From positions 1-64,000 of the forward strand of contig NZ_JAKJHZ010000005.1 of the NCBI RefSeq assembly GCF_021648885.1: 64,000 nucleotides of DNA, given 5' to 3'. Source of the DNA: Nocardioides potassii. GTDB taxonomy: Bacteria > Actinomycetota > Actinomycetes > Propionibacteriales > Nocardioidaceae. A program made the position numbers and the translations under genes. A model generated the notes under the pieces. The model was not told the origin of the DNA. It was given only the letters and a program-made list of their open reading frames with translations, and did no database searches. Within the stretch, counting starts at the first letter, position 1, and each line of letters begins with the position of its first letter. Positions 48,266 to 57,274 of the stretch are shown here, one piece after another.

Positions 48266-48361
48266 CGACCAGCAACGACAGGCCAGCACCACCACCGACC
48301 AGCACCACCACCGACCAGCACCACCGACCAGCAGCACCGAGCACGACGCAGCACCACGAAG
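48263..48361 (+). other. 99-nt T-free CA-rich tract with tandem repeats
   Basis: No T between 48263 and 48361, with C well above G. Includes tandem units CCAGCACCACCACCGA at 48282-48297 and 48298-48313, then two 13-bp variants (48314-48326, 48327-48339). The RNA would be unstructured and resembles a Rho-utilisation site. Confidence 0.6.
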
Positions 48362-48475
48362 TCACCAACCCGTACCACCAGCAGAACCAGCAACACCTGC
48401 ACCACAGAGGGCCGAACGCCCGGGGACCCGCCCCGGAACCGATGGAGCGCACATCCATCAAACGAAGGGACCGTG

Positions 48476-51400
48476 ATGAACCGACTCATCACGCGGCCGG
48501 GGAGGCGCGCACGCGCCACCCTCGGCTCGACCATGGCCATGCTCGTGGCGCTGCCCCTGGGCGCGGCACTGGGCATGGCACCCGCCGTGGCGGCGCCGGA
48601 GGCACCGGCCCCGGCAGCCAGCTCGACCAGCTCGACCACTGACAAGACCGGCTCGACCGACACCTCGTCCACGCTCGGCGAGGCCGTGCCGTGGACCGAC
48701 GAGCGTGCGAACAAGGCCGCTGCCGCGGCCGCCGCAGCGGAGTCGTTCGACGCCCTCGTGTTCTCCAAGACCGCCGCCTTCCGGCACGCGAACATCCCCG
48801 ACGCCATCGCCGCCATCCAGAAGCTCGGCGCCGACAACAACTTCACCGTCACCGCCACCGAGGACGCCACTGTCTTCACCGAGGCCAACCTCGCGCAGTA
48901 CGAGGTCGTGATCTTCCTCTCCACCACCGGCGACGTGCTCAACCCGACGCAGCAGACCGCCTTCGAGAACTACATCAAGGGCGGTGGCGGCTACGCCGGC
49001 ATCCACGCGGCCTCGGACACCGAGTACGACTGGCCGTGGTACGGCAACCTCGTCGGTGCCTACTTCAACAACCACCCCAACGGCACGCCGACCGCGACCG
49101 TCAAGGTGGAGGACCCGGCCCACGCCTCGACCGCGGGCATCACCGCCCGCTGGCAGCGCACCGACGAGTGGTACAACTTCCGCGGCACCAGCACCGACCT
49201 CCGCAAGAAGGTCCACGTCCTGGCGTCCATGGACGAGACCTCCTACGCCCCGGGGACCGGTGCCATGGGTGCCGAGCACCCGATCGCCTGGTGCCAGGAC
49301 TACCAGGGTGGCCGCAGCTGGTACACCGGGATGGGCCACACCTCGGAGTCCTTCGTGGACCCGACGTTCCTGACCCACATCCTCGGCGGCATCCAGACCG
49401 CCGCCGGTGTGGTGCCGTCGGACTGCAAGGCGACCCTCGAGCCCAGCTTCCAGAAGGTGGCCCTCGACGAGAACACCTCCAGCCTGATGGAGCTGGCCGT
49501 GGCCGAGGACGGTCGTGTCTTCTACATCGAGCGCAACGGAGAGGTGCGCATCATCCTGCCCAACGGCAACGTCGTCGTCGCGGGCACCATCCCGGTCTAC
49601 ACGGGTCAGGAGTTCGGCCTGCTCGGCATCGCGCTCGACCCGGACTTCGCGACCAACAACTGGGTCTACCTCTACCACTCGCCGCCGGGTGAGTCGCTCG
49701 ACCGCATCAGCCGGTTCACCATGTCCGGCAACACCCTCCAGACCGCCTCGGCCGTCAAGATCCTCGACGTGCCCACGCAGCGCAACGAGTGCTGCCACGC
49801 GGGTGGGGCGATGGAGTTCGACAACACCGGCAACCTCTACCTGACCGTCGGCGACAACACCAACCCGTTCGCCTCCGACGGCTACAACCCGATCGACGAG
49901 CGCGCGGGCCGCGAGGCCTGGGACGCCCAGCGCACCTCGGGCAACACCAACACGCTCAACGGCAAGGTGCTCCGCATCAAGCCGCTCGCTGCGGGTGGCT
50001 ACTCCATCCCGGCCGGCAACCTCTTCGACGAGGCTCAGGACACCAACAACAAGACGCGTCCCGAGATCTACGCCATGGGCTTCCGGAACCCGTTCCGGAT
50101 GGGTCTCGACGTGCAGAACAACAAGATGCTCGTCGCCGACTACGGCCCGGACGCCACGTCGACCAGCGCCACCCGCGGCCCCAACGGCATCGTGGAGTGG
50201 AACATCCTGGACCAGCCCGGCAACTACGGGTGGCCCTACTGCATCGGTGACAACAAGGCGTTCGGCGACTACAACTTCGCCAACAGCACCGCCGGCGCCA
50301 AGTTCGACTGCGCCGCGCCGGTCAACGACTCGCCCAACAACACGGGTCTGACCAACCTCCCGGCCGCCAAGCCGGCTGTGATCTGGCAGAGCAACAACGC
50401 GTCCAGCACGAGCACCCCGGAGATCGGCGCCAGCGGTGCCCCGATGACGTCGGGCACCTACGCCTACGACAAGGACCTGGTCTCCGACCGCAAGTGGCCC
50501 GCCTACTTCGACCGCAAGGCGATCTGGGCCGACTGGAACAACAGCCGCCTGTTCACCGTCCAGATGAACCAGAACGGCACCAACTACACCGACATCAACC
50601 GGTTCCTGCCCTCGCTGGCGATGAAGCGTCCGCACGCGCTGCAGTTCGGCCCGGACGGTGCCCTCTACATGATCGAGTGGGGCAGCGGCTTCAACGGCAA
50701 CAACACCGACTCGGGCATCTACCGCATCGACTACGTCGAGGGCAGCCGCGCCCCCGTCGCCCGGGCCACCACGGACAAGACGTCGGGCGGGGTCCCGCTC
50801 ACCGTCGCGTTCGACGGCACGACCTCCTTCGACGGTGACACCGGCACCAACACCGGCCTCACCTACGCGTGGGACTTCAACGGCGACGGCACGACCGACT
50901 CGACCAACGCCACCGCCAGCTACACCTACACCGCGGCGGGCACCTACAGCGCCCGTCTGACCGTCACCGCGACCAACGGCCGCACCGCGACCACCACCCT
51001 CAGCATCACCGCGGGCAACACGGCGCCGACGGTGAAGCTCGTCCTGCCCAAGAACGGCGGGTTCTTCGAGTTCGGCGACACGGTGAAGTACGAGGTCCAG
51101 GTCACCGACCCCGAGGACACCACGATCGACTGCAGCAAGGTCGTCGTCACGCCCGGGCTCGGTCACGACCAGCACGCCCACGACTACGAGCAGTACACGG
51201 GCTGCACCGGCTCCTTCCCGCTCCCCGGTGACAGTGGCCACTCCGGCGCCAACATCTTCGGCGTCATCAAGGCCACCTACACCGACAACGCGGTCGGCAA
51301 CGCCGGCGCACTCACGGGCGTCGACGGGATCGTCCTCCACACGAAGAAGAAGGAGGCCGAGTTCTTCGACACGACCGGTCGCACCGGCGGCAACACCACC

Positions 51401-54400
51401 GGCACGGCGGGCGTGACCACGCAGACCACGACCGACACCGGCGGCGGCCAGAACGTCACCGGCGTCGAGACCGGCGACTGGTTCGCCTGGGACGTGATGA
51501 ACCTGACCAACATCAACGGCGTCACCATGCGGGCGGCCTCCACCACGGCCGGCGCGACGTTCGAGGTGCGCCAGGGATCACCGACCGGCACCGCGATCGG
51601 CACCCTGAGCATCCCCAACACCGGTGGTGCCCAGACCTACCAGGACGTGTCCACCACGTTCACCGGCGCGACCACGACGAGCCTCCCGCTCTACTTCGTG
51701 GCCACGACCGGCGGTGCCAACGTCAACTGGCTGCAGTTCAACGGCAAGGGCGTCACGGACAACCAGCCGCCCGTCGTCACGGTCACCGCGAGCAAGACCA
51801 GCGGCGCCGCGCCGCTGCCGGTGGACTTCACCAGCACGGTGTCCGACCCCGACAACGACGTGCCGGTCACCTACGCGTGGACCTTCGGCGACGGCGGGAC
51901 GGCCACCACGGCCAACCCGAGCCACACGTTCGCCGCTCCGGGCAAGTACACCGTCTCCCTGACGGTGACCGACGCCCGAGGCGCCAAGGCCACCCGCACC
52001 ACGCAGGTCACCGTCACCTCGGCGAACACCTGCTTCAACGGTCGCTCCGACGACTTCGTCGGCAACGCGCTCGACACGACCAGGTGGGACAAGAGCGTCC
52101 GCGTCAACCAGTCGCTGACGGTCGCCGACGGGAGCCTCAACATCCCGTTGACCAACTCCGACATCTACCAGACGACCAACACGACGCCGAACATCGTCCT
52201 CCAGGACCTCCCGGCCGGCGCCTTCGAGGTCACCACCAAGGTCGACCTCACCGGAGCCAAGAGGGGCTACCAGCAGGGCGGCCTGATCATCTACGGCGAC
52301 GACAACAACTACCTCAAGCTCGTCTACTCCGGTCGCTCGACCGCGACGGACGGCAGCAAGGCAGCCAACGTCATCCAGTTCGCCAAGGAGGTCAACGGCA
52401 CCGCGTCGGAGTCCAACTCCACCAACCTCGGTGCGAGCTTCCCGGACGTCGTGTACCTGCGGATGACCAGTGCCAACGGCACCTCGGTCACGCCGACGTA
52501 CAGCACCGACGGGGCCACCTGGTTGCCGATCACCACGTCGTCCGGCACCGCGCCGGCGCGTGACCTCACCGGCATCACGTCGCCGAAGGTCGGGCTCCTG
52601 GCCCTCGCCTCGACGGCGGCCGGTGCGGCGGACAACCTGGTCGCGAAGTTCGACTACTTCACCATCACGCCGGACGACAAGGCCACGCCCTGCAGCCCGC
52701 CGTGCGTCGTGGAGGACTTCAACGGGTCCGCGTTGGGCAACGACTGGAGCCTCGTGCGCCCCAGCGGCAACCTCACGGTGTCCAACGGCTCGGTGAAGAT
52801 CCCGCTCGAGGCGACCGACCTCTACCAGACCACGAACACCGCGAGGGACCTGGTGCTGCGCACCCTGCCCTCGGGAGGCTTCGTGGCCACCACCAAGGTC
52901 ACCGCACCGATCAACCGGTCCTACCAGTCGGCGGGCCTGCTGATCTACGGGGACGACGACAACTACCTCAAGCACGTCTTCCAGGGACGCAGCACCGACC
53001 CGAACGCGGCGTCCAACATCATCCAGACCGCGAAGGAGACGGCAGGAACGGCCGCGGAGACCAACACGGCCGCTCTCGGGGCTTCGTTCCCGAGCACGGT
53101 CTGGCTCCGGCTGACCAGCGAGGACGGCACGCAGGTCCTCGGCAGCTACAGCACCGACGGTGTGACGTGGACGAACATGTCTGCGGGCTACAGCCTGACC
53201 AGCATCACCAACCCGAAGATCGGGCTGCTGGCAGCCGCTAACACCGCCAACGGAGCCGGGATCACCGCGTCGTTCGACTTCTTCACGCTGGGCAAGGACG
53301 ACACGTGCGTCCCCGGCGGAGGACCGACCGACACGGCGGCGCCGACGACGACGCTCACCATCCCGTCCGCGAACGCGGCCGGCTGGTACACCACGCGTCC
53401 GTCGTTCACGCTGGCGGCCACCGACGGTGAGGGCGGGTCGGGCGTCGCCTCGACCGAGTACCGCATCGCCGGCGGCGCCTGGACCCCCTACACCGCGGCG
53501 GTCTCCGTCCCGGGCGAGGGGACCCGCCTGATCGAGTACCGCTCCACGGACTCGGCAGGCAACGTCGAGGCGATCAAGTCGCAGTCGGTGAAGATCGACA
53601 CGGTGGCACCCACGGCGACGCTCGCCATCCCCGCTGCCGGAGGCAGCGACGGTTGGTACACCGAGCGTCCGTCCTTCACCCTCACCGGCGCCGACGGCAC
53701 GGACGGGTCGGGCATCGCCTCGATCGAGTACCGCATCGCGGGCGGCGACTGGATGCCGTACTCCCTCGCAACCCCGGTCACCGGGGAGGGTGCGCGTCTG
53801 GTCGAGTACCGGGCGAAGGACACCGCCGGCACCGTCGGGTCCGTCGCGTCGCGGACGGTGAACGTGGACACGGTCGCCCCGACCGTGAGCGCCAAGGTGG
53901 GAGGTGACCGGGCCAGGACCATCACCCTGACCGCCACCGACGCCACCTCGGGCGTGGCGAGCATCGAGTACCAGCTCGACGACGCCACCACCTGGACCAC
54001 CTACACCTCGCCGGTCACGATCGACGAGCCCGGCACCCACGTCGTGCGCTACCGCGCCACCGATGTGGCGGGCCAGCGCGGCACGGGTGAGCTCGAGGTC
54101 GAGGTCTCCGAGCCCGGTGACCCGGTGGTGATCGAGAAGCCCTCGGTCTCCGTGGCCACGGTCCCGGCGGCGGCCAACGGTCGCAGCAACTGGTTCACGC
54201 GGTCGGTGGCGGTCGTCCTCACGGGCGCCGGCGGCGACGGCAAGCTCACCATCGAGCACCGCATCGGCAACGGTCCGTGGACGGCGTACACCGCGCCGTT
54301 CGAGGTCACCGCTGACGGGGTGACGCTGGTGCAGGCCAGGGCGACCGACGCGGCGGGCACGACCTCCCCGGTCGCGACGCTCACCGTGAAGATCGACACC

Positions 54401-54901
54401 GCGGCTCCGGAGGTCGCCGTCACCGGGATCTCCGAGGGCGACGAGCTCGACGCCTCGGCGGTGCGGACCGCAGTGGTCACGCCGTCGGACGCCGCCTCGG
54501 GTGTCGCCGAGCGGTCGGTCACGCTCGACGGCCGGGCCGTGGCCTCCCCGGTGAGCATCGACGCCATGTCGCTGCGCAGCGGGACCCACACCCTCGAGGT
54601 CGCGGTGCGCGACGAGGCGGGCAACCTGACGACGCGGACGATCACCTTCACGGTGGTCCCCACGTACGCCGGGAGCACCAGGCTCGTCAAGCGGCTCGAC
54701 GACGAGGGCACGATCGGCCCGAAGCTCGCCAAGAAGCTCGTCAAGGAGCTGAAGGCGGCGGGCCGTGCCGACCGGAAGGGTCACGAGAAGCAGGCCCGCC
54801 AGGCCCTGCGCCGCTTCACCAAGCTCGTCCGAGGTATCGACGACGAGGCGGCCTCCGCCGCGCTGAAGAGCGTGGCGCGCACCCTCAAGGCCCAGCTCTA
54901 G
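48476..54901 (+). CDS. Giant secreted ThuA/GSDH/PKD/CBM6/DUF1349/FIMAH protein
   Basis: 2141 residues. ATG 48476 has AAGGGA 5 nt upstream. Signal peptide with cleavage near residue 40 (AVA/AP). Domains by eye: ThuA-like (91-308, FDALVFSKTAAFRHANI), glucose/sorbosone dehydrogenase beta-propeller (324-755), PKD (758-848), linker with HDQHAHDYEQY (849-963), CBM6-like (961-1094), PKD (1097-1182), two DUF1349/LamG-like repeats (1185-1402, 1405-1609), several Ig-like/OmpL47-type modules (1619-2059) and a FIMAH-like helical C-terminus (2067-2141). Likely an extracellular carbohydrate-binding oxidoreductase. No cofactor or anchor is visible. Downstream of ROK and ABC genes, so probably part of that locus. 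Confidence 0.9.
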   Translation: MNRLITRPGRRARATLGSTMAMLVALPLGAALGMAPAVAAPEAPAPAASSTSSTTDKTGSTDTSSTLGEAVPWTDERANKAAAAAAAAESFDALVFSKTAAFRHANIPDAIAAIQKLGADNNFTVTATEDATVFTEANLAQYEVVIFLSTTGDVLNPTQQTAFENYIKGGGGYAGIHAASDTEYDWPWYGNLVGAYFNNHPNGTPTATVKVEDPAHASTAGITARWQRTDEWYNFRGTSTDLRKKVHVLASMDETSYAPGTGAMGAEHPIAWCQDYQGGRSWYTGMGHTSESFVDPTFLTHILGGIQTAAGVVPSDCKATLEPSFQKVALDENTSSLMELAVAEDGRVFYIERNGEVRIILPNGNVVVAGTIPVYTGQEFGLLGIALDPDFATNNWVYLYHSPPGESLDRISRFTMSGNTLQTASAVKILDVPTQRNECCHAGGAMEFDNTGNLYLTVGDNTNPFASDGYNPIDERAGREAWDAQRTSGNTNTLNGKVLRIKPLAAGGYSIPAGNLFDEAQDTNNKTRPEIYAMGFRNPFRMGLDVQNNKMLVADYGPDATSTSATRGPNGIVEWNILDQPGNYGWPYCIGDNKAFGDYNFANSTAGAKFDCAAPVNDSPNNTGLTNLPAAKPAVIWQSNNASSTSTPEIGASGAPMTSGTYAYDKDLVSDRKWPAYFDRKAIWADWNNSRLFTVQMNQNGTNYTDINRFLPSLAMKRPHALQFGPDGALYMIEWGSGFNGNNTDSGIYRIDYVEGSRAPVARATTDKTSGGVPLTVAFDGTTSFDGDTGTNTGLTYAWDFNGDGTTDSTNATASYTYTAAGTYSARLTVTATNGRTATTTLSITAGNTAPTVKLVLPKNGGFFEFGDTVKYEVQVTDPEDTTIDCSKVVVTPGLGHDQHAHDYEQYTGCTGSFPLPGDSGHSGANIFGVIKATYTDNAVGNAGALTGVDGIVLHTKKKEAEFFDTTGRTGGNTTGTAGVTTQTTTDTGGGQNVTGVETGDWFAWDVMNLTNINGVTMRAASTTAGATFEVRQGSPTGTAIGTLSIPNTGGAQTYQDVSTTFTGATTTSLPLYFVATTGGANVNWLQFNGKGVTDNQPPVVTVTASKTSGAAPLPVDFTSTVSDPDNDVPVTYAWTFGDGGTATTANPSHTFAAPGKYTVSLTVTDARGAKATRTTQVTVTSANTCFNGRSDDFVGNALDTTRWDKSVRVNQSLTVADGSLNIPLTNSDIYQTTNTTPNIVLQDLPAGAFEVTTKVDLTGAKRGYQQGGLIIYGDDNNYLKLVYSGRSTATDGSKAANVIQFAKEVNGTASESNSTNLGASFPDVVYLRMTSANGTSVTPTYSTDGATWLPITTSSGTAPARDLTGITSPKVGLLALASTAAGAADNLVAKFDYFTITPDDKATPCSPPCVVEDFNGSALGNDWSLVRPSGNLTVSNGSVKIPLEATDLYQTTNTARDLVLRTLPSGGFVATTKVTAPINRSYQSAGLLIYGDDDNYLKHVFQGRSTDPNAASNIIQTAKETAGTAAETNTAALGASFPSTVWLRLTSEDGTQVLGSYSTDGVTWTNMSAGYSLTSITNPKIGLLAAANTANGAGITASFDFFTLGKDDTCVPGGGPTDTAAPTTTLTIPSANAAGWYTTRPSFTLAATDGEGGSGVASTEYRIAGGAWTPYTAAVSVPGEGTRLIEYRSTDSAGNVEAIKSQSVKIDTVAPTATLAIPAAGGSDGWYTERPSFTLTGADGTDGSGIASIEYRIAGGDWMPYSLATPVTGEGARLVEYRAKDTAGTVGSVASRTVNVDTVAPTVSAKVGGDRARTITLTATDATSGVASIEYQLDDATTWTTYTSPVTIDEPGTHVVRYRATDVAGQRGTGELEVEVSEPGDPVVIEKPSVSVATVPAAANGRSNWFTRSVAVVLTGAGGDGKLTIEHRIGNGPWTAYTAPFEVTADGVTLVQARATDAAGTTSPVATLTVKIDTAAPEVAVTGISEGDELDASAVRTAVVTPSDAASGVAERSVTLDGRAVASPVSIDAMSLRSGTHTLEVAVRDEAGNLTTRTITFTVVPTYAGSTRLVKRLDDEGTIGPKLAKKLVKELKAAGRADRKGHEKQARQALRRFTKLVRGIDDEAASAALKSVARTLKAQL

Positions 54902-54988
54902 CAGCCGGGCACGAGGAGAGGGGAGAAGAGAAAGAGACGTCCGCAGACGGTGGCTCGGCCACGTGACACCCAGGTGTCGCACCCGGTC

Positions 54989-55106
54989 GCTCACAGGTTC
55001 GGCCCTGTGAGCGGCCGGGGCCGGGTCCTCCGTCCGGGCGGGGTGGCGGCGCACGACGTCGTCCCCGCGGCCGGTGCCGGGACAGCGCGCTCCGTCCCGG
55101 CACCGG
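54989..55106. terminator. Tandem hairpins between the giant gene and the CopC-like gene
   Basis: GCTCACAGG (54989-54997) with CCTGTGAGC (55004-55012), loop TTCGGC; and a perfect 13-bp stem CCGGTGCCGGGAC (55071-55083) with 55094-55106, loop of 10 nt. A purine run sits at 54912-54937. The 54902-55189 gap has no gene. Confidence 0.6.
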
Positions 55107-55189
55107 CCCGCACCGTTCCACCGCACGACCCGATCCGCCGGGATCGGCCCACGCTCCGCCCGATCCACCGTCCGACGAAGGGACACCCG

Positions 55190-55732
55190 ATGCCTCGCCC
55201 CGTCACCACGCCCGGCCGCATCGTGACCGCGGCGGTCGTCGCACTGCTCGCGACGGTGGTGGGGTTCCCGGCGGTCGTCCCGGCCTCGGCCCACGGCGAG
55301 CTGCTGTTCTCCGACCCGTCCGACGGAGGGGTCCTGGAGGCACTGCCGTCACGCGCGTTCCTGACGTTCTCCGACTCGATCACCGAGATCCGCGAAATCA
55401 CGATCGTCGGACCCGACGGGAGCGTCACCAACGGTGCGCCGACCTCGGTCGGCCCGGAGGTGCGGCAGACGTTGTGGGCCGGCCCGGAGGGCTCCTACAC
55501 GATGGAGTACTTCGTCGTGTCGGCCGACGGCCACGACGTCCGCGGCGACGTGCACTTCGAGGTCGGCTCCGCCCCGACGTCCGCTGCGAGTGCGGACGGT
55601 GAGGCGACCGGCACCCCGGCGGCGGACGGGTGGGCCGAGCGCGGACGCGGAGCCGTCGTACCCGGCGTCGTGGTCGTGCTCGCCGCCGCGACCGCACTGG
55701 TGCTCGCGCGACGGCGTCGCGCCCAGGCCTGA
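55190..55732 (+). CDS. CopC-like copper-resistance domain protein, membrane-anchored
   Basis: 180 residues. Signal peptide cleaved after ASA puts a His at the mature N-terminus (HGELLFSDPSDGG), the Cu(II)-binding arrangement of CopC; SADGHDVRGDVHFEV supplies another His. An Ala/Gly linker leads to a C-terminal transmembrane helix (VVPGVVVVLAAATALVL) and RRRR. It is a surface-anchored copper-binding domain, not the full CopC-CopD transporter. GAAGGGA near 55177 is the ribosome binding site. A role in metal supply to the giant oxidoreductase is only a guess. Confidence 0.85.
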   Translation: MPRPVTTPGRIVTAAVVALLATVVGFPAVVPASAHGELLFSDPSDGGVLEALPSRAFLTFSDSITEIREITIVGPDGSVTNGAPTSVGPEVRQTLWAGPEGSYTMEYFVVSADGHDVRGDVHFEVGSAPTSAASADGEATGTPAADGWAERGRGAVVPGVVVVLAAATALVLARRRRAQA

Positions 55733-55748
55733 TCGGGCCGTCAGGCCC

Positions 55749-56912
55749 TCACTGGCCCCAGACCCGCACCCAGTCGACCTTCGCGGTCTGGCGCATCCGG
55801 CGAGGGGTCAGCTTCTCCAGCTCGTAGTCGGACGTGAGCATCGACAGCAGCAGGTACTCCGGAGCCTGGGACACGATCTCGGTCTGGCGCCAGTACTCAC
55901 GACCGTCGACGCGGAAGACCAGGGCGTCCGGGGTCCACTCGACGCTGAACACGTGGTAGGCCTGCGACCACGTCTCGGCGCGCTTGCGGAGCCGGTTCGC
56001 GCCGGGGAACTTCCCCCCGAGCTTGTGGTGCTCGTTCGCGTCGTCGTACCAGTGGAGGAACGACGCGATGGTGGAGTCGCGCTTCGTGCGGCCGAAGAAC
56101 TCGACGACGTCGATCTCGGTGCCCTTGGCCGGCCGACCCGGCGTGTACCAGTTCGCGGGCTGCATCCAGAACGAGGCGTGCATGCCCTTGTCGAGGTGCA
56201 TCTTCATCCGGACCGCGGCGTAGCCGTAGGTGAAGTCGAAGGTGTCCCGGGTGAAGAGCTGGGTGTTGAGCATGTAGCGGTGCGAGCCCGACTGCCCGTT
56301 GAGGTGCCAGGTGCAGGTCTGGTCGGCGCGCGCGGGGTCGTAGGCGACGCCCATCCGGAGGACGCCACCGCCCAGGGTGCGGGCGCGGGGTGAGAGCCGG
56401 GAGCACATCCGCATGTACGCCGGTGCCAGTGTCGGCTGGTCGCGCCACCTGGTCCGGTCGAGCCGCTTGCCGGAGAACTCGTCGCGGAAGATCGTGTCGA
56501 ACCCCCGTGCCTGCACGCTGCCGGTCACGGCCAGGGTCGCCCCGGAGCCGGACACGGCGACCGCGCGGTAGCGGCTGGTGGTGTCGGGGAGGGTGAAGAC
56601 GGTCGAGCCGGTGCGGTGCTCACGGCCCCGGGCCACCGTCTCCCAGCCCGACCCGGTGTCCCGCTGCAGCACGACCGTCCGGCCCGTCCGGGTGTCGGAG
56701 AAGGACGCCAGCGCCTGGGTCCTGCCGCTCGACCTCGTCGGGCTGGTCCCCGGTTGGGCGATGGCCGGTCGGAGGTCGAGCACACCGGTGCTGATCTCGG
56801 CGCTGGCCCGGGTGACCCTCACCGGTGGCGCCTCGTCGCTGGCGAGCGCGGGGGGAGCCATGGCGACCGTGCACGCAAGGACGGTCAGCAGGAGACGCGA
56901 CGCCAGTGACAC
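55749..56912 (-). CDS. Secreted glycoside hydrolase family 16
   Basis: 387 residues. Signal peptide ends ALA (about residue 25). Residues 28-135 form an N-terminal Ig/CBM-like domain; the C-terminal GH16 domain has the catalytic EIDVVE motif (Glu266, Asp268, Glu271) and FRDEFSGKRLDRTRW. It would cleave beta-glucans or galactans outside the cell; the exact polymer is not known. GTG start 56912. On the minus strand, convergent with the CopC-like gene. Confidence 0.92.
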   Translation of the reverse strand: MSLASRLLLTVLACTVAMAPPALASDEAPPVRVTRASAEISTGVLDLRPAIAQPGTSPTRSSGRTQALASFSDTRTGRTVVLQRDTGSGWETVARGREHRTGSTVFTLPDTTSRYRAVAVSGSGATLAVTGSVQARGFDTIFRDEFSGKRLDRTRWRDQPTLAPAYMRMCSRLSPRARTLGGGVLRMGVAYDPARADQTCTWHLNGQSGSHRYMLNTQLFTRDTFDFTYGYAAVRMKMHLDKGMHASFWMQPANWYTPGRPAKGTEIDVVEFFGRTKRDSTIASFLHWYDDANEHHKLGGKFPGANRLRKRAETWSQAYHVFSVEWTPDALVFRVDGREYWRQTEIVSQAPEYLLLSMLTSDYELEKLTPRRMRQTAKVDWVRVWGQ

Positions 56913-57274
56913 AGCGGACCTCTCGGACGGCAGACGACGGACATGTTCGGCGACCCCCCCGGGCAGCGCCGGTGCGAGGTTAGTCGACCTGTTCAGTCCA
57001 CGGGACCAGACCCGGAGATCGTCTCGTGATGTGTGCCGACTCCCTGGGTGGTCGCTGTGTCGCGCAGGTCCTGGCCCAGAAGGCTGGCTATCCGGGGGGT
57101 TGGTCCACCTGCGCGACGACCCTCACGGGGCGAACTGACATGGTGAGCCGCCTTGGCGACACCCTCGGTCAAAGACCAGACCCGCGCCTACGCGCTTCGC
57201 GGCTCGTCTTTACCAAGTTTATCCAACTTTATTGACGTGTGCTAAAGCAGGATAATCTTGATAAGATCGGACGC
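56913..57274. promoter_or_regulatory. Intergenic region with AT-richer promoter and palindrome
   Basis: No gene supported. The last 70 nt are markedly AT-rich for this genome: TTGACG (57232-57237), GATAAT (57251-57256) and the palindrome ATCTT-GAT-AAGAT (57255-57267) lie just before the AAA ATPase start. The rest (56913-57200) is ordinary GC-rich sequence with no obvious element. Confidence 0.5.

Noticed and set aside
48266..48420. CA-rich tract as a CRISPR array
   Set aside because: Units are adjacent without spacers and vary in length; it is a simple tandem repeat.
48458..55294. Very long reading frames (960 and 1238 codons) antisense to the giant secreted protein
   Set aside because: No start signals, low-complexity Arg/Gly/Val composition, and they mirror the third-codon GC bias of the real gene.
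57026..57235. Possible small gene upstream of the AAA ATPase
   Set aside because: No ribosome binding site, no recognisable domain, and it ends in the AT-rich promoter.
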